From Methylocystis hirsuta (GTDB lineage: Bacteria > Pseudomonadota > Alphaproteobacteria > Rhizobiales > Beijerinckiaceae), in assembly GCF_003722355.1 (NCBI RefSeq), contig NZ_QWDD01000001.1, positions 1,054,001 to 1,118,000 of the forward strand: a stretch of DNA of 64,000 nt. Reading direction: 5' to 3'. Both the position numbers and the translations under genes were made by a program. This document shows, in pieces, positions 43,169 to 58,495 of the stretch (position 1 is the stretch's first letter; the number at the start of each line of letters is the position of its first letter). The notes under the pieces were generated by a model. It did no database searches and was not told the origin of the DNA. It was given only the letters and a program-made list of their open reading frames with translations.

Positions 43169-43612
43169 ATGACCGCCATCGGCGATCGCGTCGCGACCGG
43201 GCGCTGGGAGCATTTTCCGCACGACGCCGACATCGGCGTGCGCGGCTATGGCGCGACGCCGGACGAAGCCTGTGAGCAGGCCACGCTCGCGATGATGGCG
43301 GCCATTCTCGATCCCGAGACCGTTCGGCTCGAGCAGACGGTGGACTTTGCGCTCGAAGCGCCCTGCCTCGACCTGCTGCTCGTCGACTGGCTTAACGCGC
43401 TCATATACGAAATGGCGGAGCGTCGGATGGTGTTTGGCGCGTTCCATGTAAAGATCGAGAACGATCGTCTCAAGGGCCGCGCTCTCGGCGAGGCGGTGTC
43501 GCGCGCGCGACACGCGCCCGCCGTGGAAGTGAAAGGCGCGACCTACACCGAACTTGCCTTCGTCGAGGATAGGCCAGGACTTTGGCGCGCGCAGTGCGTC
43601 ATCGACGTTTAG
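43169..43612 (+). CDS. Archease
   Basis: This is a 147-residue archease. It speeds guanylation of RtcB and allows multiple-turnover RNA ligation. Family landmarks are the N-terminal FPHDADIGVRGYG (metal-binding Asp), LDLLLVDWLNALIYEMAERR and the C-terminal RAQCVIDV with the terminal Asp. It lies 15 bases before rtcB in the same direction, the classic pairing. Confidence 0.94.
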   Translation: MTAIGDRVATGRWEHFPHDADIGVRGYGATPDEACEQATLAMMAAILDPETVRLEQTVDFALEAPCLDLLLVDWLNALIYEMAERRMVFGAFHVKIENDRLKGRALGEAVSRARHAPAVEVKGATYTELAFVEDRPGLWRAQCVIDV

Positions 43613-43627
43613 CCGCCGGAGGATGCC

Positions 43628-45058
43628 ATGGACGTTTCTCGTTTCGAAAAGCTCTCGGAGACGGCGTGGCGAATTGCGCCCTTCGGGGGCATGCGCGCGC
43701 CGGCGATCGTTTACGCGACTGAAGACCTCATGACGGAAATGGACGACAAGGTCTTCGATCAGGTGACCAACGTCGCCAAATTGCCGGGCATCGTGCGCGC
43801 TTCCTACGCCATGCCCGACGCGCATTGGGGCTATGGCTTTCCGATCGGCGGCGTTGCGGCTTTTGATGCGGACGAAGGCGGCGTGGTGTCCGCTGGCGGC
43901 GTCGGGTTCGACGTCTCCTGCGGCGTACGCACGCATCTGACGCATCTGACGCGTGAGCAGGTCGTTTCCGTTCAGCAGGAACTCGCCGACGCGCTCTTTG
44001 AGCATGTCCCGGCTGGAGTCGGTTCAGAGGGCGAGATCGCTCTCGATGAGCAGGGCATGAACGCCATGCTTCTCGGCGGCGCGCAATGGGCGATCGAGCG
44101 CGGCTTCGGGCGGCCAGAGGACCTCGATCGCATCGAGGAGAGAGGATGCGCGTCGGGCGCCGACCCCGCCGCCGTGTCGGAACACGCGCGAAAACGCCAG
44201 CGGCGCGAAATGGGCACGCTGGGGTCGGGCAATCATTATCTGGAGGTGCAAGAAGTCGCCGAAATCTTCGATGATGAAATCGCCGCCGCATATGGCCTCG
44301 TCAAAGGCGAGTGCGTCGTGACGATCCATTGCGGCTCGTGCGGCCTCGGTCATCAGATCGGCACGGAATATTTGCGCGAGATGGTGCTGTCGGCGCCAAA
44401 TTACGGGATTGAGCTGCCCGACCGTGAATTGGCCTGCGCGCCGATCAAATCGGAACTCGGCCAGAAATATCTCGGCGCTATGCGCGCGGCGATCAATTGC
44501 GCGCTCGCCAATCGCGAGATCATCGGCCATCTGGCGCGACAGGTCTTCGTCAGATTTTTCGCGCAGGAAGACTTGCCGCTCATGTTTGATGTTTCCCACA
44601 ACACATGCAAGGTCGAGCGCCATGCGATCGACGGCGAGACGCGCCAGCTTTTCGTTCATCGCAAGGGCGCGACGCGCGCGTTCGGTCCCGGCCATGACAG
44701 TTTGCCGGAGGCGCTGCGGCCTTATGGGCAGCCGGTGTTGATCGGCGGCAGCATGGGCGCGGGCTCCTATGTTCTCGCCGGCGTGAAGACGAGCGAGCCC
44801 CAGGCGTTTTCATCCGCCTGTCACGGCGCGGGCCGACGCATGAGCCGCCATGCGGCGACGCGGACCTGGGGCGGACGCCAAGTCGTTGACGATCTTCGCG
44901 CTCAGGGAATCATCATCAAGAGTCCATCGCTGCGCGGCGTCGCTGAAGAAGCGCCTGGCGCCTACAAGGACGTTCGGGCGGTCGTTGATTCCGCCGAGGC
45001 GGCAGGATTGGCGCGAAAGGTCGCCTTTCTGAAACCGCTCATCTGCGTCAAGGGCTGA
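43628..45058 (+). CDS. rtcB: RNA-splicing ligase RtcB
   Basis: This is a 476-residue GTP-dependent RNA ligase that joins 2',3'-cyclic phosphate or 3'-phosphate ends to 5'-OH ends, repairing cleaved tRNA or rRNA. The metal and active-site residues are in place: Cys in GFDVSCGVRTHL, Asn-His in LGSGNHYLEV, His in VTIHCGSCGLGHQIG, His in MFDVSHNTCKVE and the guanylated His in SACHGAGRRMSR. The length is normal. GGAGG lies before the start (GCCGGAGGATGCC). The gene after it lies nine bases downstream. Confidence 0.95.
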   Translation: MDVSRFEKLSETAWRIAPFGGMRAPAIVYATEDLMTEMDDKVFDQVTNVAKLPGIVRASYAMPDAHWGYGFPIGGVAAFDADEGGVVSAGGVGFDVSCGVRTHLTHLTREQVVSVQQELADALFEHVPAGVGSEGEIALDEQGMNAMLLGGAQWAIERGFGRPEDLDRIEERGCASGADPAAVSEHARKRQRREMGTLGSGNHYLEVQEVAEIFDDEIAAAYGLVKGECVVTIHCGSCGLGHQIGTEYLREMVLSAPNYGIELPDRELACAPIKSELGQKYLGAMRAAINCALANREIIGHLARQVFVRFFAQEDLPLMFDVSHNTCKVERHAIDGETRQLFVHRKGATRAFGPGHDSLPEALRPYGQPVLIGGSMGAGSYVLAGVKTSEPQAFSSACHGAGRRMSRHAATRTWGGRQVVDDLRAQGIIIKSPSLRGVAEEAPGAYKDVRAVVDSAEAAGLARKVAFLKPLICVKG

Positions 45059-45066
45059 AACCAAGG

Positions 45067-46129
45067 ATGGAGTCGATCCCCCATAGCGGAGCGAGCGCCA
45101 TTGACGACGCGGGCTCGCCCTCAACTGCCGAGAAGGTTCGATTTCTCAGCGCGCCTGATTCCTATTCGCACGCTCCGGCGTCGGTGGCCGTGCTGGAAAC
45201 GCATATGTCCTATGTCTTTCTGGCGGGCGATAAGGTCTACAAGCTCAAGAAGCCCGTTCGCTATCCATTTCTCGACTTCTCGACGATCGATGCTCGCGAA
45301 CGCAATTGTCGCGAGGAGGTGCGCCTCAACCGCCGGCTCGCGGCCGATGTATTTGGGCGTCGCGCCGTTGACCTGTGGTCCGATGCGCCGCATGGCGCTC
45401 AGCGGCGATGGCGCGGTCATCGACTGGCTTGTCGCGATGCGCCGCCTGCCGCGGGACGCGATGCTCGATCGGCTGATCGCCGAAGAGCGCTTGAGCGCGG
45501 CGCAGATTGACGCGCTCTGCGACACCTTGGCGGCGTTCTATCGCGGCGTGGAACGCTCCTCGATCAGCGCCGAGGATTATGCGCTGCGGTTTTTTTGCGA
45601 GCAGGAAAAGAATCGGGACATTCTGACGCGGCGGGACTTCGCGCTCGACCATGGGCGCACGCCCATTCTGCTCGACCTTCTCGACGCAAGACTGGCGGCC
45701 AGCCGATCGCTGTTGCAGGAGCGCGTCTTTCAGGGCCAAGTCGTCGACGGGCATGGCGACTTGCGCCCGGAACATATCTGCTTTCGCGACCCCATCGCCA
45801 TATTCGACTGTCTGGAGTTCAACGCCGAACTGCGCCAGGTCGATCCCTTCGACGAGCTTGCCTATCTTGGCGTCGAATGTGCGCTGATCGGCGCGCGCAC
45901 GCTCGGCGTCGAACTCGTCGACAAAGTGGCGCAGCGACTCTCCTGCGAACCCCCGCGACGCCTGGTGTCGCTTTATGCGGCTTGGCGCGCGGTGCTGCGC
46001 GCGCGGCAGTCTGTGGCGCATCTTCTCGATGAATCGCCACGTGAGCCAACGAAGTGGGAGCCGCTGGCGACGCGCTATCTGAATCTTGCGCAATCGGCGC
46101 TCGCCGCCGACAATCGGATGGGGAAGTGA
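45067..46129 (+). pseudogene. Frameshifted aminoglycoside-phosphotransferase-like gene
   Basis: One gene is split over two frames. The first frame (45067 to about 45349) gives the family N-terminus: THMSYVFLAGDKVYKLKKPV, then DFSTIDARERNCREEVRLNR and RRLAADV. The second frame (from about 45350 to 46129) continues YLGVAPLT, IDWLVAMRRLPRD, QVVDGHGDLRPEHICF (kinase-like HGD catalytic motif) and IFDCLEFNAELRQVDPFDEL. The junction GATGTATTTGGGC is two bases short of the expected D-V-Y-L-G coding. So this is either a 2-base deletion or a sequencing error. The intact protein would be about 354 residues, resembling the kinase-like half of AAA/phosphotransferase proteins. It lies between rtcB and a phosphoribosyltransferase. 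Confidence 0.8.
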
Positions 46130-46136
46130 GGGCGCC

Positions 46137-46808
46137 ATGTCCTTTTACGACCGAACCGACGCTGGACGTCGCCTTGCCGGCGAGCTTGAGAAATTCAAGG
46201 GCGAGGATGTTGTCGTCTTCGCCCTGCCGCGCGGCGGAGCGCCCGTCGCCGAGCCGATCGCGGTTTTGCTGAAGGCGCCTCTCGATCTCGTGCTTGTCAG
46301 GAAAATTGGCGTGCCCTTCCAGCCGGAGCTGGCGATGGGCGCCGTGGCGGATGGCGGCGCTCCGGTGATCGTGCGCAATGAGGACGTGATCGCCATGGCG
46401 GATGTGAGCGAACAGGAGTTTGAGAGAGTGTGCGCGCGCGAGCTTGAGGAGATCGAACGGCGCCGGCAGCTCTATCTTGGCCGCCGGAAGCGACCGGAGG
46501 CGAAAGGGCGCATCGCCATTGTCGTCGACGACGGCGTCGCCACTGGCGCGACGACGCGCGCGGCCTTGCGCGCCGTCCGCGCGCGTGCGCCGAAGAAGCT
46601 TGTGCTGGCCGTGCCGGTCGCGCCTCCAGATACGCTGGAGTCTCTTAGCGCTGAAGTCGACGAGATTGTTTGTCTTGAGACGCATCGCGCGTTCGGCGCG
46701 ATAGGCTTTTTCTACCGCGATTTTCGCCAGATCAGCGATGATGAAGTGATCGAAATCCTCAACCGATGCGCCAAGAAGGCAGGCGACGCGTCGAACGCGA
46801 CGATCTGA
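46137..46808 (+). CDS. Phosphoribosyltransferase
   Basis: This is a 223-residue type I phosphoribosyltransferase. The PRPP-binding loop is IVVDDGVATGATTRAALRAV. The N-terminal part has VFALPRGGAPVAEPIA and LVLVRKIGVPFQPELAMGAV, and the C-terminus has FYRDFRQISDDEVIEIL. This subfamily is usually of unknown substrate and is often next to or fused with dienelactone-hydrolase-like proteins, one of which is encoded about 4 kb away. I chose ATG 46137 because GTGAGGG lies just before it. The PRPP needed could come from the fused synthetase at 40238. Confidence 0.9.
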   Translation: MSFYDRTDAGRRLAGELEKFKGEDVVVFALPRGGAPVAEPIAVLLKAPLDLVLVRKIGVPFQPELAMGAVADGGAPVIVRNEDVIAMADVSEQEFERVCARELEEIERRRQLYLGRRKRPEAKGRIAIVVDDGVATGATTRAALRAVRARAPKKLVLAVPVAPPDTLESLSAEVDEIVCLETHRAFGAIGFFYRDFRQISDDEVIEILNRCAKKAGDASNATI

Positions 46809-46912
46809 GCGTCAAGCGCAGCGTATCGGATGGCGGTCGCGCCGATAGTGGCGACCTGAAATCAGCCATAATCGCCCAAAAAGCTCGGTCCGCGGCTTTT
46901 GGGAGATCAACC

Positions 46913-47482
46913 ATGCGCCAAAACAGCGGATCGATCATTTTTGCCGCGCTCCTTTTCACGGCGGCGCCGGCGCAGGCTTTCGACAGCCCGATCAATCGCG
47001 GTCCGCTCGCCGACTTCCTCAATGTGTTTCGCGAGCAGGCGATACCGCGGCAGGCCGTCACTTGGCGCCATCCGCAATTCAAGCGCGGCACGGTCGTCAT
47101 CTCGACCAAGGACCGTCGGCTCTATTACGTGCTCGGCGATGGACGCGCGATTGAATATGGCGTCGGCGTCGGCCGAATGGGCTTCACCTGGTCCGGCGTG
47201 AAAACGATTTCGCGCAAGCGCGAGTGGCCGGACTGGAGTCCGCCGCCGCAGATGCTCAAGCGCAGACCGGATCTGCCGCGCCATATGGCCGGCGGCATGG
47301 AAAATCCGCTTGGCGCGCGCGCGCTCTACCTCGGCTCGAGCCAATATCGCATTCACGGCTCCAACGAGCCGGACACGATCGGCGCCGCCGTGTCATCGGG
47401 CTGCATCCGCATGACCAACAAGGACGTCGTCGATCTCTACGGTCGCGTGAAGGTCGGGACGAAAGTCGTGGTGCTCAATTAA
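46913..47482 (+). CDS. L,D-transpeptidase (YkuD family)
   Basis: This is a 189-residue exported YkuD enzyme that forms 3-3 crosslinks in peptidoglycan or attaches proteins to it. The signal peptide ends in APAQAF (about residue 22). The catalytic region is YRIHGSNEPDTIGAAVSSG followed by CIRM, with the active Cys. TVVISTKDRRLYYVLGDGRA is the typical N-terminal strand. GGGAG lies 9 bases before the start. It overlaps the convergent yidD stop by four bases. Confidence 0.92.
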   Translation: MRQNSGSIIFAALLFTAAPAQAFDSPINRGPLADFLNVFREQAIPRQAVTWRHPQFKRGTVVISTKDRRLYYVLGDGRAIEYGVGVGRMGFTWSGVKTISRKREWPDWSPPPQMLKRRPDLPRHMAGGMENPLGARALYLGSSQYRIHGSNEPDTIGAAVSSGCIRMTNKDVVDLYGRVKVGTKVVVLN

Positions 47483-47835
47483 GGGCGGCTTGCGTCTGTC
47501 TCGCGCTCAGACTCGACTGCTTCGCAGACCAAGCGCTGGCGCCAAACGCCGTAGCGCCAGGGCGTAAGCGGGTTGGCGTCGGCGCGCAGGGTTGCGGGCA
47601 CGGGGTCGAATCCCGCGCCGCCGGCCGGACGGCAGCGGCAGATGCGCGCGAACCCCATCCAACCGCCAGCCCATAAGCCATGTGTCGCGATGGCTTCGTC
47701 GGCGTATTCCGAGCAGGTGGGCGCATAGCGGCAGAAGCGTCCCGCAAAGGCCGAGAAGGTGATCCGGTAGACGAATATCAGCGCGCGCGCGGCGCGCGCG
47801 GGCAGGGACGAAGAGGAGGACAGTAGGGAGGACAC
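47479..47835 (-). CDS. yidD: Membrane protein insertion efficiency factor YidD
   Basis: This is a 118-residue YidD protein, a small membrane-associated helper of YidC. The hallmark cysteines and motif are FCRYAPTCSEYADEAI, followed by HGLWAGGWMGFARICRCRP. In many genomes it sits in rpmH-rnpA-yidD-yidC; here it stands apart, between an L,D-transpeptidase and rpoC. The C-terminal tail (about 30 residues beyond the core) is variable. Confidence 0.92.
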   Translation of the reverse strand: MSSLLSSSSSLPARAARALIFVYRITFSAFAGRFCRYAPTCSEYADEAIATHGLWAGGWMGFARICRCRPAGGAGFDPVPATLRADANPLTPWRYGVWRQRLVCEAVESERETDASRP

Positions 47836-47918
47836 GACAGCAATCTATGTCGTCGACGCCGCGATCTGAAGGGGTGGAGCGGTCACAGGCGTCAATGTGC
47901 GCCCCAGTCCCGTCCAAC

Positions 47919-47949
47919 AAAAAAGGCCGCCCGGCGAGGGCGGCCTTTT
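47919..47949 (-). terminator. Rho-independent terminator of the rplJL-rpoBC operon
   Basis: There is a perfect 12-bp stem (AAAAGGCCGCCC / GGGCGGCCTTTT) with a five-base loop, and on the minus strand a run of six T residues closes it. It lies 24 bases after the rpoC stop. This is a strong intrinsic terminator for the operon. Confidence 0.88.
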
Positions 47950-47972
47950 CAGTCTTAGCGCGTTGCGCGATC

Positions 47973-52154
<4,182 letters not shown>

Positions 52155-52222
52155 GGTCTTCTCCTGGACCGGGATGGAAACGCTGGCTGCGGTTTCCGCC
52201 GGTCGAAATTCTTTTTGCAGCC

Positions 52223-52326
52223 CCTTCTCCCGCTTGCGGGAGAAGGTGTCATGCGAAGCATGACGGATGAGGGCCCTCACCCGGCTCGACTGCGTCGAGC
52301 CACCCTCTCCCGCGAGCGGGAGAGGG
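52223..52326. repeat. Palindromic intergenic repeat between rpoB and rpoC
   Basis: This is a 104-bp element made of four perfect stem-loops in a row: CCTTCTCCCGC/GCGGGAGAAGG, GTCATGC/GCATGAC, GGCTCGAC/GTCGAGCC and CCCTCTCCCGC/GCGGGAGAGGG. The outer stems are also near-complementary to each other, so the whole can fold as a cruciform or cloverleaf. It looks like a dispersed palindromic repeat of the type common in alphaproteobacterial intergenic regions. It lies ten bases after the rpoB stop and 68 bases before the rpoC start. Confidence 0.85.
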
Positions 52327-52336
52327 AAACGCGAAC

Positions 52337-56476
<4,140 letters not shown>

Positions 56477-56600
56477 GTCGCTTTTCGAGCCTCTTTCTTC
56501 GTTGGGCCGACCGTCCCGCTGCGAGAGGTCCTTTGCCCGTCAAGCGCTCGTCATTGCGGCGTGAGTCCCGCGTCCGTGAGCGCCTTCATTTTTTATTGGC

Positions 56601-56626
56601 CGCAGCCCCGGCGCGCCGGGGCTGCG
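56601..56626. repeat. Perfect 26-bp palindrome between rplL and rpoB
   Basis: CGCAGCCCCGGCG and its exact complement lie back to back. No T-run follows on the minus strand, so it is not a normal terminator. In this position it may slow transcription or serve as an RNA-processing site that sets the rplL-to-rpoB ratio, as the rplL-rpoB gap does in E. coli. The role is inferred. Confidence 0.5.
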
Positions 56627-56657
56627 ACGATCTCGACGCCGCCAGAGGCGGCGGCAA

Positions 56658-57035
56658 TTACTTGAGTTCGATCTTGGCGCCGACCTTTTCGAGAGCGGCC
56701 TTGATCTTCTCGGCCTCGTCCTTGCTCACGCCTTCCTTGATGGGCTTGGGCGCGCCTTCGACCAGGTCCTTGGCTTCCTTCAGGCCGAGGCCGGTGATCG
56801 CGCGGACCTCCTTGATGACCTCGATCTTCTTCTCGCCGGTCGCGGCCAGGATCACGTTGAACTCGGTCTTCTCCTCCACGACCGGCGCGGCGGCGGCGGC
56901 GCCCGGAGCGGCGGCGACGGCGACGGCGGCGGCGGCGGAAACGCCCCACTTCTCTTCGAGGAGCTTGGCGAGTTCAGCCGCCTCGAGGACGGTCAGCGCC
57001 GAGAGGTCTTCGACGATCTTTTCGAGATTTGCCAT
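56658..57035 (-). CDS. rplL: 50S ribosomal protein L7/L12
   Basis: This is a 125-residue L7/L12 stalk protein. The N-terminal dimer domain is [20 protein letters not shown], the hinge is Ala-rich (about residues 34-52), and the C-terminal factor-binding domain has [20 protein letters not shown] and ends KIELK. It binds L10 and recruits translation GTPases. It follows rplJ after 42 bases. Confidence 0.98.
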   Translation of the reverse strand: MANLEKIVEDLSALTVLEAAELAKLLEEKWGVSAAAAVAVAAAPGAAAAAPVVEEKTEFNVILAATGEKKIEVIKEVRAITGLGLKEAKDLVEGAPKPIKEGVSKDEAEKIKAALEKVGAKIELK

Positions 57036-57077
57036 TTGTTGCGTCCTTTGAATTTGGTTTGTCTGGTTCTCGGCCTC

Positions 57078-57593
57078 TTAGGCCGCGTCTCGATTGGCGT
57101 AGGCTCCGAAGACGCGCGCGAGCTTGGCGGCTGGCGCGGTCGAGAGCTGAGCGATCTTGGTCGCAGGCGCCTGGATGAGGCCCACGAGCTTGGCGCGCAG
57201 TTCGTCGAGGGACGGCATCGTCGCAAGCGACTTGACGCTGTCCGGATTCAGAGCAGTCTTGCCCATGGCGCCGCCGAGGATGACAAACTTGTTGTTGTCC
57301 TTAGCGAAGGCCACGGCGACTTTCGGCGCCGCCACCGGATCGTCCGAATAGGCGATCAGGGTCGGCCCCTTGAGCAGGGGCGCGATGGAGGCGACGTCGG
57401 CGCCATCGAGAGCGATCTTGGCGAGGCGGTTTTTCGCGACCTGGACCGTCGCGCCAGCATTGCGGGCCTGCTTGCGCAGGTTTTGCAGCTGGGCCACGGT
57501 CAGGCCGGAGTAGTGAGCGACGACGACGACGCCGGTCTTCGAAAAGACTTCGCGCAACGCCGCGACCGCTTCCTTTTTCTCCGCTCTGTCCAC
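57078..57593 (-). CDS. rplJ: 50S ribosomal protein L10
   Basis: This is a 171-residue L10, the base of the ribosomal stalk and autoregulator of its own operon. The start is GTG at 57593 ([20 protein letters not shown]); the open frame upstream of it is leader, not coding. Core features are [35 protein letters not shown] and the C-terminal helix that binds L7/L12 ([20 protein letters not shown]). It is the first gene of the operon. rplK and rplA, which often precede it, are not upstream here. Confidence 0.96.
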   Translation of the reverse strand: MDRAEKKEAVAALREVFSKTGVVVVAHYSGLTVAQLQNLRKQARNAGATVQVAKNRLAKIALDGADVASIAPLLKGPTLIAYSDDPVAAPKVAVAFAKDNNKFVILGGAMGKTALNPDSVKSLATMPSLDELRAKLVGLIQAPATKIAQLSTAPAAKLARVFGAYANRDAA

Positions 57594-58022
57594 GGTTGCT
57601 CTCTCTAACTGGCGGGAATCCCGCCGGTTGCGACATGCCGCTCGCTTGAGGCGAGCGACGCCGTAGATCCTGTCCCCGTCACGGCGCAACGCCGCAGCGG
57701 TTGAAGGGGCGCGAACCAAATTCGAAGGACGCTCGCGGGGAGCCCGCTTGCGGCCTCTAAAATTCCGGTTTCCCCGTCTGTGCAGGCCGCCTTCAAGACG
57801 ACGGATCGCTCCGCCTTCCCTTGGGCCGATTGAGCCGCTACAGGGTTGAAACCCCTTGCGTGCGCCGGCAGTCTCGGACAGGACATGGCCGGACGGGACA
57901 CGAGGGAGAACCCCCGGGTCCGCCGGCCTATCCACCACCTTTTCCTAGGTCCTGTAGGGACTTGGGTCGAGGCGGAAGCTCAAAACTGAAAACGGGGCCG
58001 CAGGTCGATTGGCCAGCCCCGG
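57594..58022 (-). promoter_or_regulatory. rplJ leader (probable L10 autoregulatory leader)
   Basis: About 430 transcribed bases separate the predicted promoter from rplJ. No gene fits here. Several hairpins lie near the start codon, including GGCGGGAATCCCGCC (57611-57625) and CGCTCGC/GCGAGCG (57640-57658). In most bacteria the L10-L12 complex binds a leader in this position to repress translation of rplJL. The position and length fit; I could not match the conserved L10-leader core by eye. Confidence 0.55.
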
Positions 58023-58028
58023 ATCGTC

Positions 58029-58057
58029 TATTTAAGGGGAGTGGAGCGGTTTGCCAA
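58029..58057 (-). promoter_or_regulatory. Sigma-70-type promoter for rplJL-rpoBC
   Basis: On the minus strand TTGGCA (-35) is followed by exactly 17 bases and TAAATA (-10). It lies upstream of the L10 leader and downstream of the small secreted-protein gene. This would start transcription near 58022 and make the operon independent of rplKA. Confidence 0.6.
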
Positions 58058-58093
58058 GAGGGAAAACGATGTTTCTCACCCAGTTCAGCGGCG

Positions 58094-58495
58094 TTACCGC
58101 CGCCCTGGCGTGAACTCCATCCGCACGCGGCCGCCGCGCCCGCGCGAAAGCTCGGCGCGTCCTGAGCGCGACGCGGGACGAGAGGCGCTGCGGCCCGAAG
58201 CTTTGCCGCTGTGGCCGCCCTCGCTGGCGACGCCGGGATAGGTTGCGCCGCGCTCGCCGCGCGTCGGTCCGAAGGAGGCGAGGCAGCGGTTATAGGCGTC
58301 CGCCTCCTTGATCGCTTCGCAATCGTCGATGCTTCGCGGCGCGGCGAGCGCCGGAGCAGCGAGGAGGAGCGATGAGGCGAAGAACACGGTGCTAAAAATG
58401 CGCGCGTCATTGCGAGGAGCGTAGCGACGAAGCAATCCAGGGGCGGCCTCAAAGCGCTGGATTGCTTCGCTTTGCTCGCAATGACGGACGGTCAT
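58094..58495 (-). CDS. Small secreted protein with repeat-derived N-terminus
   Basis: This is a 133-residue frame from ATG 58495, which overlaps the pheT stop as ATGA. Its first 30 codons are read from a palindromic repeat ([20 protein letters not shown]). After them a signal peptide appears ([17 protein letters not shown]), followed by a short domain with two cysteines ([20 protein letters not shown]), then a Gly/Ser/Arg-rich tail. An internal GTG at 58387 would give a 97-residue protein with a normal signal peptide but has no good ribosome site. The repeat probably inserted at the original 5' end. The function is unknown. Confidence 0.6.
   Translation of the reverse strand: MTVRHCEQSEAIQRFEAAPGLLRRYAPRNDARIFSTVFFASSLLLAAPALAAPRSIDDCEAIKEADAYNRCLASFGPTRGERGATYPGVASEGGHSGKASGRSASRPASRSGRAELSRGRGGRVRMEFTPGRR
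58406..58485. repeat. Palindromic dispersed repeat at the pheT 3' end
   Basis: This is an 80-bp inverted repeat. The left arm starts GTCATTGCGAGGAGCGTAGC and continues to AAGCAATCCA. The right arm is TGGATTGCTTCGC then TTTGCTCGCAATGAC. The GTCATTGCGAG...AAGCAATCCA unit is a widespread dispersed repeat in proteobacteria. It lies inside the first codons of the small secreted-protein gene. Confidence 0.85.

Noticed and set aside
56601..56626. Intrinsic terminator between rplL and rpoB
   Set aside because: Perfect palindrome but no T-run on the transcribed side; rpoB would be cut off from its promoter.
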